From positions 1 to 30,436 of the forward strand of contig JANNRA010000048.1 in the NCBI GenBank assembly GCA_031401035.1: DNA of 30,436 nt. The letters are read 5' to 3'. Below, one piece after another: positions 6,880-16,236 of this stretch (the stretch's first letter is position 1; every line of letters begins with the position of its first letter). The position numbers and the translations under genes were made by a program. The notes below the pieces were generated by a model, which had not been told where the DNA came from, ran no database searches, and saw nothing but the letters and a program-made list of their open reading frames with translations. This stretch comes from JANNRA01 sp031401035. GTDB lineage: Bacteria; Desulfobacterota; Binatia; HRBIN30; CADEER01.

Positions 6880-8307
6880 TCAGTCCCAGATGGACGGGCG
6901 GCGGTGGCGCCAGGGGCGCGCCTGTTCAAGCTGCCCGGCGAGACGCAGCAGCGTTGCTTCGTCGCCCAGGCGGGCGCTGAAGTGCAGCCCGACGGGCAGG
7001 CCGTCGGCCGTCCAGTGCAGCGGCAGCGAGATCGCCGGCTGGCCGGTGGCATTGCTCAGGGGCGTGAACGGCACGTAGTCGAGGACGGGGGCCAGGGCGC
7101 GGGTCGGGTCCGGTTCGTGGATGTCGATGACGCCGAGCGCCAGCGGCGGCGCGCCGAGGGTGGTGGTGAGGAAGACGTCGTGGGCGGTGTGGAACCGGCC
7201 GACGATGCGGCCCTGCATCTGCAGAATCGCCACCGCCATGAGATACTGCGACGCGGTCACCTGCCTGCCCTGTTCGTAGAGGCCCCAGGTGAGCGGCTCG
7301 AATGCGGCGGCGCGCACGGCGCGGCCGGTCATCATCGCCACCGCGTCCACCTGCATCGCCAGGCCGCCGCACCACAGCGCCAGGAAGGCCTGCGAGATCA
7401 GCGCCTGATCCAGCGCCGGCGCCGCCGCCTCGACCGTGTGGCCGAGCTCGGCACACAGCGCCGCGGTGGCCTCGATGGCGGCGACGCATTCCGGGTGGAG
7501 CGCCTTGCCGCCCGCGTCGGTGGTGGCGAAGGCGATGCGCAACCGGCCCGGCGCGGTGCGTGCCTCCTCGGCGAACGGCCGCGCCGGCGGCACGACCATG
7601 TAGGGGTCGCCCGGCTCCGGACCGGCGGTGCAATCGAGCAGCGCCGCGCTGTCGCGCACGCTGCGACTGACGACGTGCTCGGCGATCAGGCCGCTCATGA
7701 TGTCGCCGATCATCGGTCCGAGCGGATTGCGGCCGCGGCTCGGTTTGAGGCCGACCAGGCCGCAGCACGACGCGGGGATGCGGATCGACCCGCCGCCGTC
7801 GCTGGCGTGCGCCAGCGGCACGACGCCGGCGGCCACCGCCGCCGCCGACCCGCCGCTCGAGCCGCCCGTCGAGTGGGCTGGATTCCACGGGTTGCGCGCC
7901 GGGCCGTAGAGCGCCGACTCGGTGGTCGGCAGGAGGCCGAACTCCGGCACATTGGTCTTGCCGAGCGGCACCAGGCCGGCGGCGTGGAAACGCACCACCA
8001 ACGTGTCGTCCTGCGACGCCGGCAGATCGACGAGGAAGCGCGAGCCGCTCTGCGTCGGCACGCCGGCGAGGTTGCCGAGAATGTCCTTGAGCAGGAACGG
8101 CACGCCGCGGAACGGCCCGTCGCCCGGCGCCGCGGCGCGGGCGCGGCCGTGCTCGTAGAGCGGCCGCACGACGGCGTTAAGGGTCGGGTTGTGGCGCTCG
8201 ATGCGGGCGATCGCCTCGTCGGCGAGCTCGCTCGGCGTCACCTGCTTGCGCGCCACCAACTCGGCGAGGCCGAGGCCGTCGTATTGGGCGTATTCGGGGA
8301 ATGCCAT
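6880..8307 (-). CDS. Amidase-signature family hydrolase
   Basis: This 475-residue enzyme belongs to the amidase signature family (the GatA/AtzF/6-aminohexanoate-cyclic-dimer hydrolase superfamily). The Ser-cisSer-Lys triad is visible: Lys74 in GVPFLLKDI, Ser150 in the STGGSSGGSAAAVAAG loop and Ser174 in SDGGGSIRIPASCCGL. The length is normal for the family. It hydrolyses some carboxamide, but the substrate cannot be read from sequence. It stands alone, divergent from the mrp operon, with a strong hairpin right after its stop. It is a distant paralogue of the real gatA at 14687, not a second GatA: no gatB or gatC lies beside it. Confidence 0.9.
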   Translation of the reverse strand: MAFPEYAQYDGLGLAELVARKQVTPSELADEAIARIERHNPTLNAVVRPLYEHGRARAAAPGDGPFRGVPFLLKDILGNLAGVPTQSGSRFLVDLPASQDDTLVVRFHAAGLVPLGKTNVPEFGLLPTTESALYGPARNPWNPAHSTGGSSGGSAAAVAAGVVPLAHASDGGGSIRIPASCCGLVGLKPSRGRNPLGPMIGDIMSGLIAEHVVSRSVRDSAALLDCTAGPEPGDPYMVVPPARPFAEEARTAPGRLRIAFATTDAGGKALHPECVAAIEATAALCAELGHTVEAAAPALDQALISQAFLALWCGGLAMQVDAVAMMTGRAVRAAAFEPLTWGLYEQGRQVTASQYLMAVAILQMQGRIVGRFHTAHDVFLTTTLGAPPLALGVIDIHEPDPTRALAPVLDYVPFTPLSNATGQPAISLPLHWTADGLPVGLHFSARLGDEATLLRLAGQLEQARPWRHRRPSIWD

Positions 8308-8349
8308 GCGCGCCCTTACGTCGGCGGCGGTGGCGGTCGCAACCCCCGG

Positions 8350-8439
8350 GATCGAGCTTGCATGGATCGAGCCCGCCGAGATCGAGCCCGCCGAGATCGG
8401 GACCGGCGAGATCGGGACCGCATGGATCGAGCGGCGGCG
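8350..8439. repeat. Six imperfect 15-bp tandem repeats (minisatellite)
   Basis: Units at 8350, 8365, 8380, 8395, 8410 and 8425 each begin GATCG; units 2 and 3 are identical (GATCGAGCCCGCCGA). They fill the divergent gap between the amidase and mrpA. A period of 15 bases equals five codons, and the minus-strand reading gives pentapeptide-like GPDLA/GPDLG/GLDLG steps, so this may be a remnant of a pentapeptide-repeat gene, or simply slippage DNA. Confidence 0.85.
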
Positions 8440-8468
8440 GCGTGTATGGTGCGCGGCCAGCGCATCCC

Positions 8469-11189
8469 ATGGCTTCGTCTTCCTCCTCCTCGCGCGCGGG
8501 CTGGCTGCTCGCCCTGCTGCCGCTGGCGGTGGTGGTCTACCTCGCCGCGCAGCTGCCGACCGTGCTCGGCGGTGAGACGATCGCAGCCAGCGTCGCCTGG
8601 GTTCCGCGCCTCGGCATCGCGCTGTCGTTCCAGCTCGACGGGCTGAGCCTGCTGTTCGGGCTGCTCATCGCCGGCATCGGCGTGCTCGTCGTCGTCTATG
8701 CCGGCGGCTATCTCGGCGGCCATCCGCAGCGCGCCCGCTTCTACGCCACCCTCATGCTCTTCATGGTCGCCATGCTCGGCGTCGTCTGCGCCGGCGATCT
8801 GATCACCCTCTTCATCTTCTGGGAGTTGACCAGCATCACCTCGTACCTGCTCATCGGCTTCGACCACGAGCGTGCCGCGGCGCGCGCCGCGGCGCTGCAG
8901 GCGCTGCTGGTGACCGGTGGCGGCGGCCTGGCGCTGCTCGCCGGCGCCTTGCTGCTCGGCCAGGTGGCGGGCGGCTACGAGTTCTGGCGCCTGACGCAGG
9001 CAGCCGCGGCGATTCACGCCAGCCCTCTCTATGGCTCGATCCTGATCCTGGTGCTGCTGGCGGCGTTCACCAAGTCGGCGCAGGTGCCGTTCCACTTCTG
9101 GCTGCCCGCCGCGATGGAGGCGCCGACGCCGGTGAGCGCCTACCTGCACTCGGCGACGATGGTGAAGGCCGGTGTCTTCCTGGTGGCGCGCCTGACGCCG
9201 GTGCTCGGCGGCAGCGATGCCTGGGCGACGGCGCTGATCGGCGCCGGCGGCGCCACCATGCTCACCGGCGCCCTGTTGGCCTGGCCGCAGCGCGACCTCA
9301 AGCGTCTGCTCGCCTACTCGACCGTCAGCGCCCTCGGCACCCTGATGCTGCTGCTCGGCCTCGGTACGCCGCTCGCCGTCAGCGCGGCGATGGTCTTCCT
9401 GCTCGCCCACTCGCTCTACAAGGGCACCCTCTTCATGGTCGCCGGCGCCGTCGACCACGCCACCGGCACGCGCGACGTGACGCGCCTGGGTGGCCTCGCC
9501 GCGGCGCTGCCGCTGCTCGCCGCGGCCGCGCTGACGGCCGGCCTGTCGATGGCCGGCGTCGCGCCCGAGCTCGGCTTCGTCGCCAAGGAGCTGCTCTACG
9601 AAACCGCACTGGCGCCGCCGGCCGGGTGGATCGGCGCGCCGGTCATCCTCACCGTCGCCGTCATCGCCAGCGCCCTGACCGTCGCCGTCGCCGGCCGCGT
9701 CGTGCTGCGGCCGTTCTTTGTCCGGGCGACCGCGCCGCCCGCCGTGCATGCCCCCGACCTCGCCCTCCTGCTGGGGCCGGTGCTGCTGGCGCTGCTCGGC
9801 CTCGGCCTCGGACTGGCGCCGCAGCTGCTCGTCGGCGGGCTCGTCGCCGCCGCCGCCAGCGCCGTGCGCGACGCGCCGACGGCGGTGCCGCTGGCGCTGT
9901 GGCACGGGCTGAGCCCGGCCCTCGGACTCAGCCTCCTGACGCTCCTCGCCGGCGCCGGCTTATATGTGCTCGCCGGCAGCCGCGCCCTGGCGCGCGCCGC
10001 CGCCGCGCTGGCGCCGCTGGCGGCGCTGACCCCCACGCGCGCCTACGACGCCGCGCTGGTCGCGCTCAAGGCGCTCGCCACCGGCCAGACGCGCGTGCTG
10101 CAGAACGGCTCGCTCAGCCTCTACCTGCTGGTCGTCTTCGCCGCCCTGTGCGGCGCGGTAGCGTGGACGCTCACCGGCGACGTCGGCTGGACCTCGGGCT
10201 GGCAGCTCAGCCCGGTCGGTCTGCCGGAGGCGGCGGTGTGCGCGGTGATGATCGTCGCCGCCGGCGCCATCCTCTCCATGCCCTCGCGCCTCGGTGCCAT
10301 CGCCGCCCTCGGCGTCGTCGGCTACGGCATCGCCCTGCTCTTCGTCTTCTTCGGCGCCCCCGACCTGGCGCTCACCCAGTTCGCCATCGAGACGCTCACG
10401 GTGATCCTCTTCGTGCTCGTCATCTACCGCCTGCCGCGCTTCGCCCGCTTCTCGACGCCGACGACGCGGCTGCGCGACGGCGCCGTCGCACTCGCCGTCG
10501 GCACCCTGATGGGCGCCCTGGTGCTGGTCGCCACCGCCTCGCCGCTGCGCTCGCCCCTGGCCCGCTTCTTCGCCGACCAGAGCCTGCTGGCGGCCAACGG
10601 GCGCAATGTCGTCAACGTCATCCTCGTCGACTTTCGCGCCCTCGACACACTCGGCGAGATCACCGTCCTCGCCGCCGCCGCGATCGGCATCTTCGCGCTG
10701 CGCCGCCTGCGCCTGCAGCACGACGCCGTCGCCCCGGCCGCGGGCGGCGCGGCCGCCAAAGCCGCGACGCCGCTGCCGCCGCCGCATCCGTTGTTGCTGG
10801 CGATCGCGACGCGGCACCTCTTCCCGCTGATGTTGCTGTTCTCGCTGTTCCTGCTGCTGCGCGGGCACAACGCGCCCGGCGGCGGTTTTGTCGGCGGTCT
10901 GATGGCCGCCGCCGCCTTCGCCCTCTACCTGCTCGCCTTCGGCACGGCGGCGGCGCGGACCCTGCTGCGCCTGGCGCCGCAGGTGGTCATCGGCCTCGGG
11001 CTGCTGCTGGCCGGCGGCAGCGGCCTGCCGGCGCTGGTCGACGGCCTGCCCTACCTGACCGGCATCTGGGGCAGCACGCCGCTGCCGGTGATCGGCAAGT
11101 TCGGCACGCCGCTGGTCTTCGACGTCGGCGTCTATCTGGTCGTGCTCGGCGTCGTGCTGCTGATGGTCTTCACCCTGGCGGAGGACTGA
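8469..11189 (+). CDS. mrpA: Mrp antiporter subunit A with fused MnhB domain
   Basis: This 906-residue polytopic protein is the large subunit of an Mrp-type Na+(K+)/H+ antiporter. The N-terminal two thirds is an NADH-quinone-oxidoreductase ND5-like proton-antiporter domain, with WELTSITSYLLIGF, PTPVSAYLHSATMVKAG and the conserved Lys in FTKSAQVPFHFWLP. Next comes the DUF4040/MrpA C-terminal part (FFGAPDLALTQFAIETLTVILF). The last ~130 residues are an MnhB domain (RGHNAPGGGFVGGL), so subunits A and B are fused and no separate mrpB exists. ATG 8469 is the only good start near the hydrophobic N-terminus; its ribosome-binding site is weak. The stop is one base before the next start. Confidence 0.93.
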   Translation: MASSSSSSRAGWLLALLPLAVVVYLAAQLPTVLGGETIAASVAWVPRLGIALSFQLDGLSLLFGLLIAGIGVLVVVYAGGYLGGHPQRARFYATLMLFMVAMLGVVCAGDLITLFIFWELTSITSYLLIGFDHERAAARAAALQALLVTGGGGLALLAGALLLGQVAGGYEFWRLTQAAAAIHASPLYGSILILVLLAAFTKSAQVPFHFWLPAAMEAPTPVSAYLHSATMVKAGVFLVARLTPVLGGSDAWATALIGAGGATMLTGALLAWPQRDLKRLLAYSTVSALGTLMLLLGLGTPLAVSAAMVFLLAHSLYKGTLFMVAGAVDHATGTRDVTRLGGLAAALPLLAAAALTAGLSMAGVAPELGFVAKELLYETALAPPAGWIGAPVILTVAVIASALTVAVAGRVVLRPFFVRATAPPAVHAPDLALLLGPVLLALLGLGLGLAPQLLVGGLVAAAASAVRDAPTAVPLALWHGLSPALGLSLLTLLAGAGLYVLAGSRALARAAAALAPLAALTPTRAYDAALVALKALATGQTRVLQNGSLSLYLLVVFAALCGAVAWTLTGDVGWTSGWQLSPVGLPEAAVCAVMIVAAGAILSMPSRLGAIAALGVVGYGIALLFVFFGAPDLALTQFAIETLTVILFVLVIYRLPRFARFSTPTTRLRDGAVALAVGTLMGALVLVATASPLRSPLARFFADQSLLAANGRNVVNVILVDFRALDTLGEITVLAAAAIGIFALRRLRLQHDAVAPAAGGAAAKAATPLPPPHPLLLAIATRHLFPLMLLFSLFLLLRGHNAPGGGFVGGLMAAAAFALYLLAFGTAAARTLLRLAPQVVIGLGLLLAGGSGLPALVDGLPYLTGIWGSTPLPVIGKFGTPLVFDVGVYLVVLGVVLLMVFTLAED

Positions 11190-11190
11190 G

Positions 11191-11538
11191 ATGGAGCTGC
11201 TCCTCGCCCTCACCGTCGGCGTGCTCTACGCGGCCGGCGTCTACCTGCTGCTGCGGCGCAGCCTGGTGAAGCTGGTCATCGGCCTGGTCCTGCTCGGCCA
11301 CGCGGCCAACCTGTTGATCATGACGGCCGGTCGCGTCAGCGTCGGCGTACCGCCGATCATCCCCGCCGGCGCGACGGCGCTGACACCGCCGCATGCCGAC
11401 CCGCTGCCGCAGGCGCTCGTCCTCACCGCCATCGTCATCGGCTTCGGCGTCCAGGCCTTCGCCCTGGTGCTGCTCAAGCGCACCTACCAGGTGGCGGGAA
11501 CCGACGACCTCGACGCGATGCATACGACCGATACATGA
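11191..11538 (+). CDS. mrpC: Mrp antiporter subunit C (NuoK-like)
   Basis: This 115-residue protein has three membrane segments and is homologous to NuoK. It carries LVIGLVLLGHAANLLIM and the loop PHADPLPQALVLTAIVIGFG, which is diagnostic of MnhC/MrpC. It starts one base after the mrpA stop, and its stop is followed by a period-8 hairpin element before mrpD. It forms part of the membrane core with subunits A and D. Confidence 0.93.
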   Translation: MELLLALTVGVLYAAGVYLLLRRSLVKLVIGLVLLGHAANLLIMTAGRVSVGVPPIIPAGATALTPPHADPLPQALVLTAIVIGFGVQAFALVLLKRTYQVAGTDDLDAMHTTDT

Positions 11539-11544
11539 AGAGGC

Positions 11545-11624
11545 CTTTCACACGGAGAAACGGAGCAACGGAGGCTGGAGAGGTAATGCGCATCTCTCCG
11601 TGTCTCCGTTGCTCCGTGTGAAAG
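11545..11624. repeat. Period-8 inverted-repeat hairpin between mrpC and mrpD
   Basis: The left arm 11545-11572 begins CTTTCACACGGAG and continues as 8-base steps (ACGGAGAA, ACGGAGCA, ACGGAGGC). The right arm 11597-11624 is its reverse complement with three mismatches in 28 positions. The loop is about 24 bases. The right arm ends inside the AAAGAGG that precedes the mrpD start. It has the same design as the two elements around gatA but a different 8-mer. Confidence 0.85.
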
Positions 11625-11632
11625 AGGATCTG

Positions 11633-13165
<1,533 letters not shown>

Positions 13166-13174
13166 AGAGCGACA

Positions 13175-13642
13175 ATGCTGCTGTTGAATCTGTTGCTGGC
13201 GCTCGCCTGGCTCGCCCTCACCGGCGACTTCGGTCCCGCCAACCTGCTGGCCGGCTTCGCCCTCGGCCTGTTCGTGCTGTGGGTCCGCGACCCCCGCCAG
13301 GGCTACGCGGCGCGCCTCGTGCAGGCCGCCGGCTTTGCCGTGTACTTCGGCTGTGAGCTGCTGAAAGCGAATTGGCGCGTCGCCCGGGCGGTGCTGCAGC
13401 CGCGCGCCCGTCTGCACCCGGCCATCGTCGCCGTGCCGCTCGAGGTGCGCGGCGACCTCGCCATCCAGCTGCTCGCGACGGTCATCACGCTCACCCCCGG
13501 GACGCTCTCGGTCGACGTCTCGACCGACCGGCGCACGCTGTACGTGCATGTCGTCGATGTCGGCGCCGCGGGCGACGTCGAGGCGTTCGTGCGCGACACC
13601 AAGGCGTCGTTCGAACGCCGCATCCAGGCGATGCTCGAATAA
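13175..13642 (+). CDS. mrpE: Mrp antiporter subunit E
   Basis: This 155-residue MnhE-family protein has two N-terminal hydrophobic segments (LLLNLLLALAWLALTGDF, NLLAGFALGLFVLW), then a cytoplasmic part with VITLTPGTLSVDVS and LYVHVVDVG, both conserved in the family. It lies 9 bases after mrpD and its stop overlaps the mrpF start by one base (TAATG). MrpE is an accessory subunit needed for full antiport activity and complex stability. Confidence 0.92.
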   Translation: MLLLNLLLALAWLALTGDFGPANLLAGFALGLFVLWVRDPRQGYAARLVQAAGFAVYFGCELLKANWRVARAVLQPRARLHPAIVAVPLEVRGDLAIQLLATVITLTPGTLSVDVSTDRRTLYVHVVDVGAAGDVEAFVRDTKASFERRIQAMLE

Positions 13643-13917
13643 TGATGCTGCCGGTGGTCATCGGGTGGGTGGTGCTGCCGACGCTGTCAGTGGCGCTGGC
13701 CCTGGCGACCTGGCGGCTGCTGGTCGGGCCGAGCCTGGCCGACCGCGTCGTCGCCCTCGACATGATCGCCCTGGTCGCCATCGGCATGCTCGCCGCCTTC
13801 GCCGTCGGCGTCGGCCAGGCGGTGTACCTCGACCTCATCCTCGGCGTCGCGCTGGTCGCCTTTCTCGGCACCGTCGCCTTCGCCCATTACATCGAACGCA
13901 GGGGTGGCGATGGTTGA
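13642..13917 (+). CDS. mrpF: Mrp antiporter subunit F
   Basis: This 91-residue protein has three membrane segments and the MnhF signature RLLVGPSLADRVVALDMI, then YLDLILGVALVAFLGTVAFAHY. The start ATG at 13642 overlaps the mrpE stop; a second ATG follows at once (13645). Its end overlaps mrpG by 8 bases. It is a small subunit of the E-F-G side of the Mrp complex. Confidence 0.92.
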   Translation: MMLPVVIGWVVLPTLSVALALATWRLLVGPSLADRVVALDMIALVAIGMLAAFAVGVGQAVYLDLILGVALVAFLGTVAFAHYIERRGGDG

Positions 13918-14257
13918 GTTCCTGATCGCGGCACTGCTGGTCGTCGGCGCGCTATTCATCTTGCTGGCGGCCATCGGCCTGGTCCGGATGCCGGACCTCT
14001 ACACGCGCATGTCGTGCAGCACCAAGGCGGCGACGCTCGGCGTCGCCGCCTCCGTCGCCGGCGCGGCGCTGCATTTCGGCGACGTCGGCATCGCCGCCCG
14101 CGCCGGCGCCGGCGCCGTCTTCGTACTCGTCACCGCCCCCGTGGCGGCGCAGGTGATCGGTCGCGCCGCCTATCTGGTCGGCGTGCCATTGTGGACCGGT
14201 ACCATCGTCGACCAGTTGCGCGATCGCTACGACCGCACCCGCGGCACGCTGCGTTGA
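13910..14257 (+). CDS. mrpG: Mrp antiporter subunit G
   Basis: This 115-residue MnhG/PhaG-family protein has three hydrophobic segments and the family motif AIGLVRMPDLYTRMSCSTKAATLG, seen here as GLVRMPDLYTRMS followed by TKAATLG. I chose ATG 13910 because AGGGG sits 5 bases upstream; GTG 13904 is also in frame. It is the last gene of the complete mrp operon, and gatC follows after 31 bases on the same strand with no visible terminator, so read-through is likely. Confidence 0.92.
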   Translation: MVEFLIAALLVVGALFILLAAIGLVRMPDLYTRMSCSTKAATLGVAASVAGAALHFGDVGIAARAGAGAVFVLVTAPVAAQVIGRAAYLVGVPLWTGTIVDQLRDRYDRTRGTLR

Positions 14258-14288
14258 ACGCCCCACCCCCCTGTGGTAGCCCCCGCGC

Positions 14289-14570
14289 ATGCCCATCACG
14301 CGCGAGGAAGTGCGCCATATCGCGCTCTTGGCGCGCCTGCCGCTGAGCGAGGAGGAAGAGGCCGCGTTCACCGCGCAACTCGACCACATCCTCGACGCCT
14401 TCGCCGACCTCGCCCGCCTCGACACCACGGCGGTGCCGCCGACGACGCAGACCGACCTGGCGACACCCTTCCGCGACGATGTGGTCACCACGACGCCCGA
14501 CGCGGACGCCTGGCTGGCCAACGCGCCGGCGCGCGACGGGCGCCACTTCAAAGTCCCGAAAATCATCTAG
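14289..14570 (+). CDS. gatC: Asp/Glu-tRNA amidotransferase subunit C
   Basis: This 93-residue protein has the full GatC pattern: ITREEVRHIALLARLPLSEEE at the N-terminus, LDHILDAFADLARLDT in the middle and a C-terminus RDGRHFKVPKII (normally GEFFVVPKVV-like). GatC wraps around GatA and stabilises the GatCAB heterotrimer that amidates Glu-tRNA(Gln) and/or Asp-tRNA(Asn). Size is normal. It heads gatC-gatA-gatB, with a hairpin element after its stop. Confidence 0.94.
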   Translation: MPITREEVRHIALLARLPLSEEEEAAFTAQLDHILDAFADLARLDTTAVPPTTQTDLATPFRDDVVTTTPDADAWLANAPARDGRHFKVPKII

Positions 14571-14590
14571 TGACGGAGCAGACGAGGAGC

Positions 14591-14665
14591 CTTCAACGCG
14601 AAGACGCGAAGACGCGAAGGAGGACGCCGGATCGGGCTCCGCGTCTTCGCGCCTTCGCGTTGAAG
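14591..14665. repeat. Period-8 inverted-repeat hairpin between gatC and gatA
   Basis: The left arm 14591-14615 (CTTCAACGCGAAGACGCGAA, then GACGC) is built of ACGCGAAG steps. The right arm 14641-14665 is its reverse complement with one mismatch in 25; one further pair extends it. The loop is about 23 bases. The right arm ends 21 bases before the gatA ATG. It shares its sequence with the element between gatA and gatB. Confidence 0.9.
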
Positions 14666-14686
14666 TTTCTTGGTCTCTAGTGTCCG

Positions 14687-16153
14687 ATGACGATTGAACT
14701 GACTGGGCTGACGATTGAGAGCGCGGCGGCGAAACTGCGGGCGCGGGACTGCTCGGCGGTCGAGCTGACCGAGGCGGCGCTGGCGCGCATCGCCGCGACC
14801 GAGCCGGCGCTGCACAGCTTCATCACCGTGACGCCGGAGCTGGCGCGCACGCAGGCGCGCGCCGCCGACGCGCGGCTGGCGGCCGGCGCGGCGCGCGGGC
14901 CGCTCGACGGCATCCCGCTGGCGATCAAGGACATCATCAACACCAAGGGCGTGCGCACGACGGCCGGATCGCGCATCCTCGAGCACTTCATCTCCCCCTA
15001 CGACGCGACCGTCACGCGGCGGCTGTTCGAGGCCGGCGCGGTGTGCGTCGGCAAGGCCAACTGCGACGAGTTCGCCATGGGATCGTCGAACGAGAACTCG
15101 GCCTATGGCGGCGCCCGCAATCCCTGGGACACGTCGCGCGTGCCGGGCGGCTCCTCCGGCGGCTCGGCGGCCGCGGTGGCGGCGCGCCAGTGCCTCGGCG
15201 CGCTCGGCACCGACACCGGCGGCTCGATCCGCCAGCCGGCCGCCCTGTGCGGCGTCGTCGGCCTCAAGCCGACCTACGGCCGCGTCAGCCGTTACGGCGT
15301 CATCGCCTACGCCTCGTCGCTCGATCAGGTCGGCCCGATGGCCGGCACGGTGCGCGACTGCGCGCACCTGCTCGACGCCATCGCCGGGCACGACCCGCTC
15401 GACTCGACCTCGGCGCCGCGCCCGGCGCCGCCCACCGTCGCCGCGCTCGACGGCGGCGTGCGCGGCCTGCGCATCGGCCTGCCCAGGGAGTACTTCGTCG
15501 CCGGCCTGGCGGCGCCGGTCGCCGACGCCGTGCGCGCCGCCGTGACGCAGCTGGTCGCGCTCGGCGCCAGCGTCGAGGACGTCTCGCTGCCCCACACCCC
15601 CTACGCCGTCGCCGCCTACTACATGGTCGCCACCGCCGAGGCGAGTTCGAACCTGGCGCGCTACGACGGCACCCGCTACGGCCTGCGCGTCGATCGCGGC
15701 CAGGGGCTGCTCGACATGTACCAGCAGACCCGCGCCGCCGGCTTCGGCCCCGAGGTCAAGCGCCGCATCATGCTCGGCACCTACGCCCTGTCGGCCGGCT
15801 ACTACGATGCCTTCTACCTGAAGGGGCAGCAGGTGCGGACGCTGCTGCGGCAGGACTTCGCCCGCGCCTTCGAGCGCTGCGACGTGCTCGTCACGCCGAC
15901 CGCGCCGACCACCGCCTTCGCCATCGGCGAGAAGACCGCCGACCCGCTGGCCATGTACCTGTCCGACATCTTCACCATCTCGGTGAACCTCGCCGGCCTG
16001 CCGGCGCTCTCCATGCCCTGCGGCTTCGACGCCACCGGCCTGCCCATCGGCGTCCAGCTCATCGGCCAGCCCTTCGACGAACCGCGCCTGCTACAGGCCG
16101 CGCACGCCTACGAACAGGCCACCACCTGGCACCTGCGCCGCCCGAGTTTATGA
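14687..16153 (+). CDS. gatA: Asp/Glu-tRNA amidotransferase subunit A
   Basis: This 488-residue glutaminase subunit belongs to the amidase signature family. The catalytic triad is Lys81 (GIPLAIKDIINTKG), cis-Ser156 (PGGSSGGSAAAVAA) and Ser180 (GTDTGGSIRQPAALCG). GatA-specific features are GSSNENSAYG, KPTYGRVSRYG and ASSLDQVGPM. It frees ammonia from glutamine and channels it to GatB. The start ATG 14687 opens with TIELTGLTIESAAAKL, typical for GatA, though no strong ribosome-binding site is seen. It is flanked on both sides by near-identical hairpin elements. Confidence 0.96.
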   Translation: MTIELTGLTIESAAAKLRARDCSAVELTEAALARIAATEPALHSFITVTPELARTQARAADARLAAGAARGPLDGIPLAIKDIINTKGVRTTAGSRILEHFISPYDATVTRRLFEAGAVCVGKANCDEFAMGSSNENSAYGGARNPWDTSRVPGGSSGGSAAAVAARQCLGALGTDTGGSIRQPAALCGVVGLKPTYGRVSRYGVIAYASSLDQVGPMAGTVRDCAHLLDAIAGHDPLDSTSAPRPAPPTVAALDGGVRGLRIGLPREYFVAGLAAPVADAVRAAVTQLVALGASVEDVSLPHTPYAVAAYYMVATAEASSNLARYDGTRYGLRVDRGQGLLDMYQQTRAAGFGPEVKRRIMLGTYALSAGYYDAFYLKGQQVRTLLRQDFARAFERCDVLVTPTAPTTAFAIGEKTADPLAMYLSDIFTISVNLAGLPALSMPCGFDATGLPIGVQLIGQPFDEPRLLQAAHAYEQATTWHLRRPSL

Positions 16154-16157
16154 TTTC

Positions 16158-16224
16158 TCAACGCGAAGACGCGAAGACGCGAAGTCAGCCGTGCCCGCTC
16201 CGCGGCTTCGCGTCTTCGCGTTGA
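16158..16224. repeat. Period-8 inverted-repeat hairpin between gatA and gatB
   Basis: TCAACGCGAAGACGCGAAG at 16158-16176 pairs perfectly with 16206-16224; after one mismatch four more pairs extend the stem (to 16181/16201). The left arm again shows ACGCGAAG steps. The right arm runs directly into GAAGG (16223-16227), the likely ribosome-binding site of gatB, and the left arm starts only 5 bases after the gatA stop. Confidence 0.9.
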
Positions 16225-16236
16225 AGGCCTGTGCGT

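Noticed and set aside
8350..8439. CRISPR array
   Set aside because: The 15-bp units are contiguous without spacers and no cas gene is near.
8316..11213. Long antisense frames opposite mrpA (8316-9905 and 9960-11213)
   Set aside because: Low-complexity Arg/Gln/Glu/Gly composition with no motif, opposite a certain membrane protein gene.
14591..14665. Intrinsic terminator between gatC and gatA
   Set aside because: The stem is long, has period-8 repeats and no T tract, and splitting gatC from gatA by a terminator makes little sense; the same element recurs between gatA and gatB.
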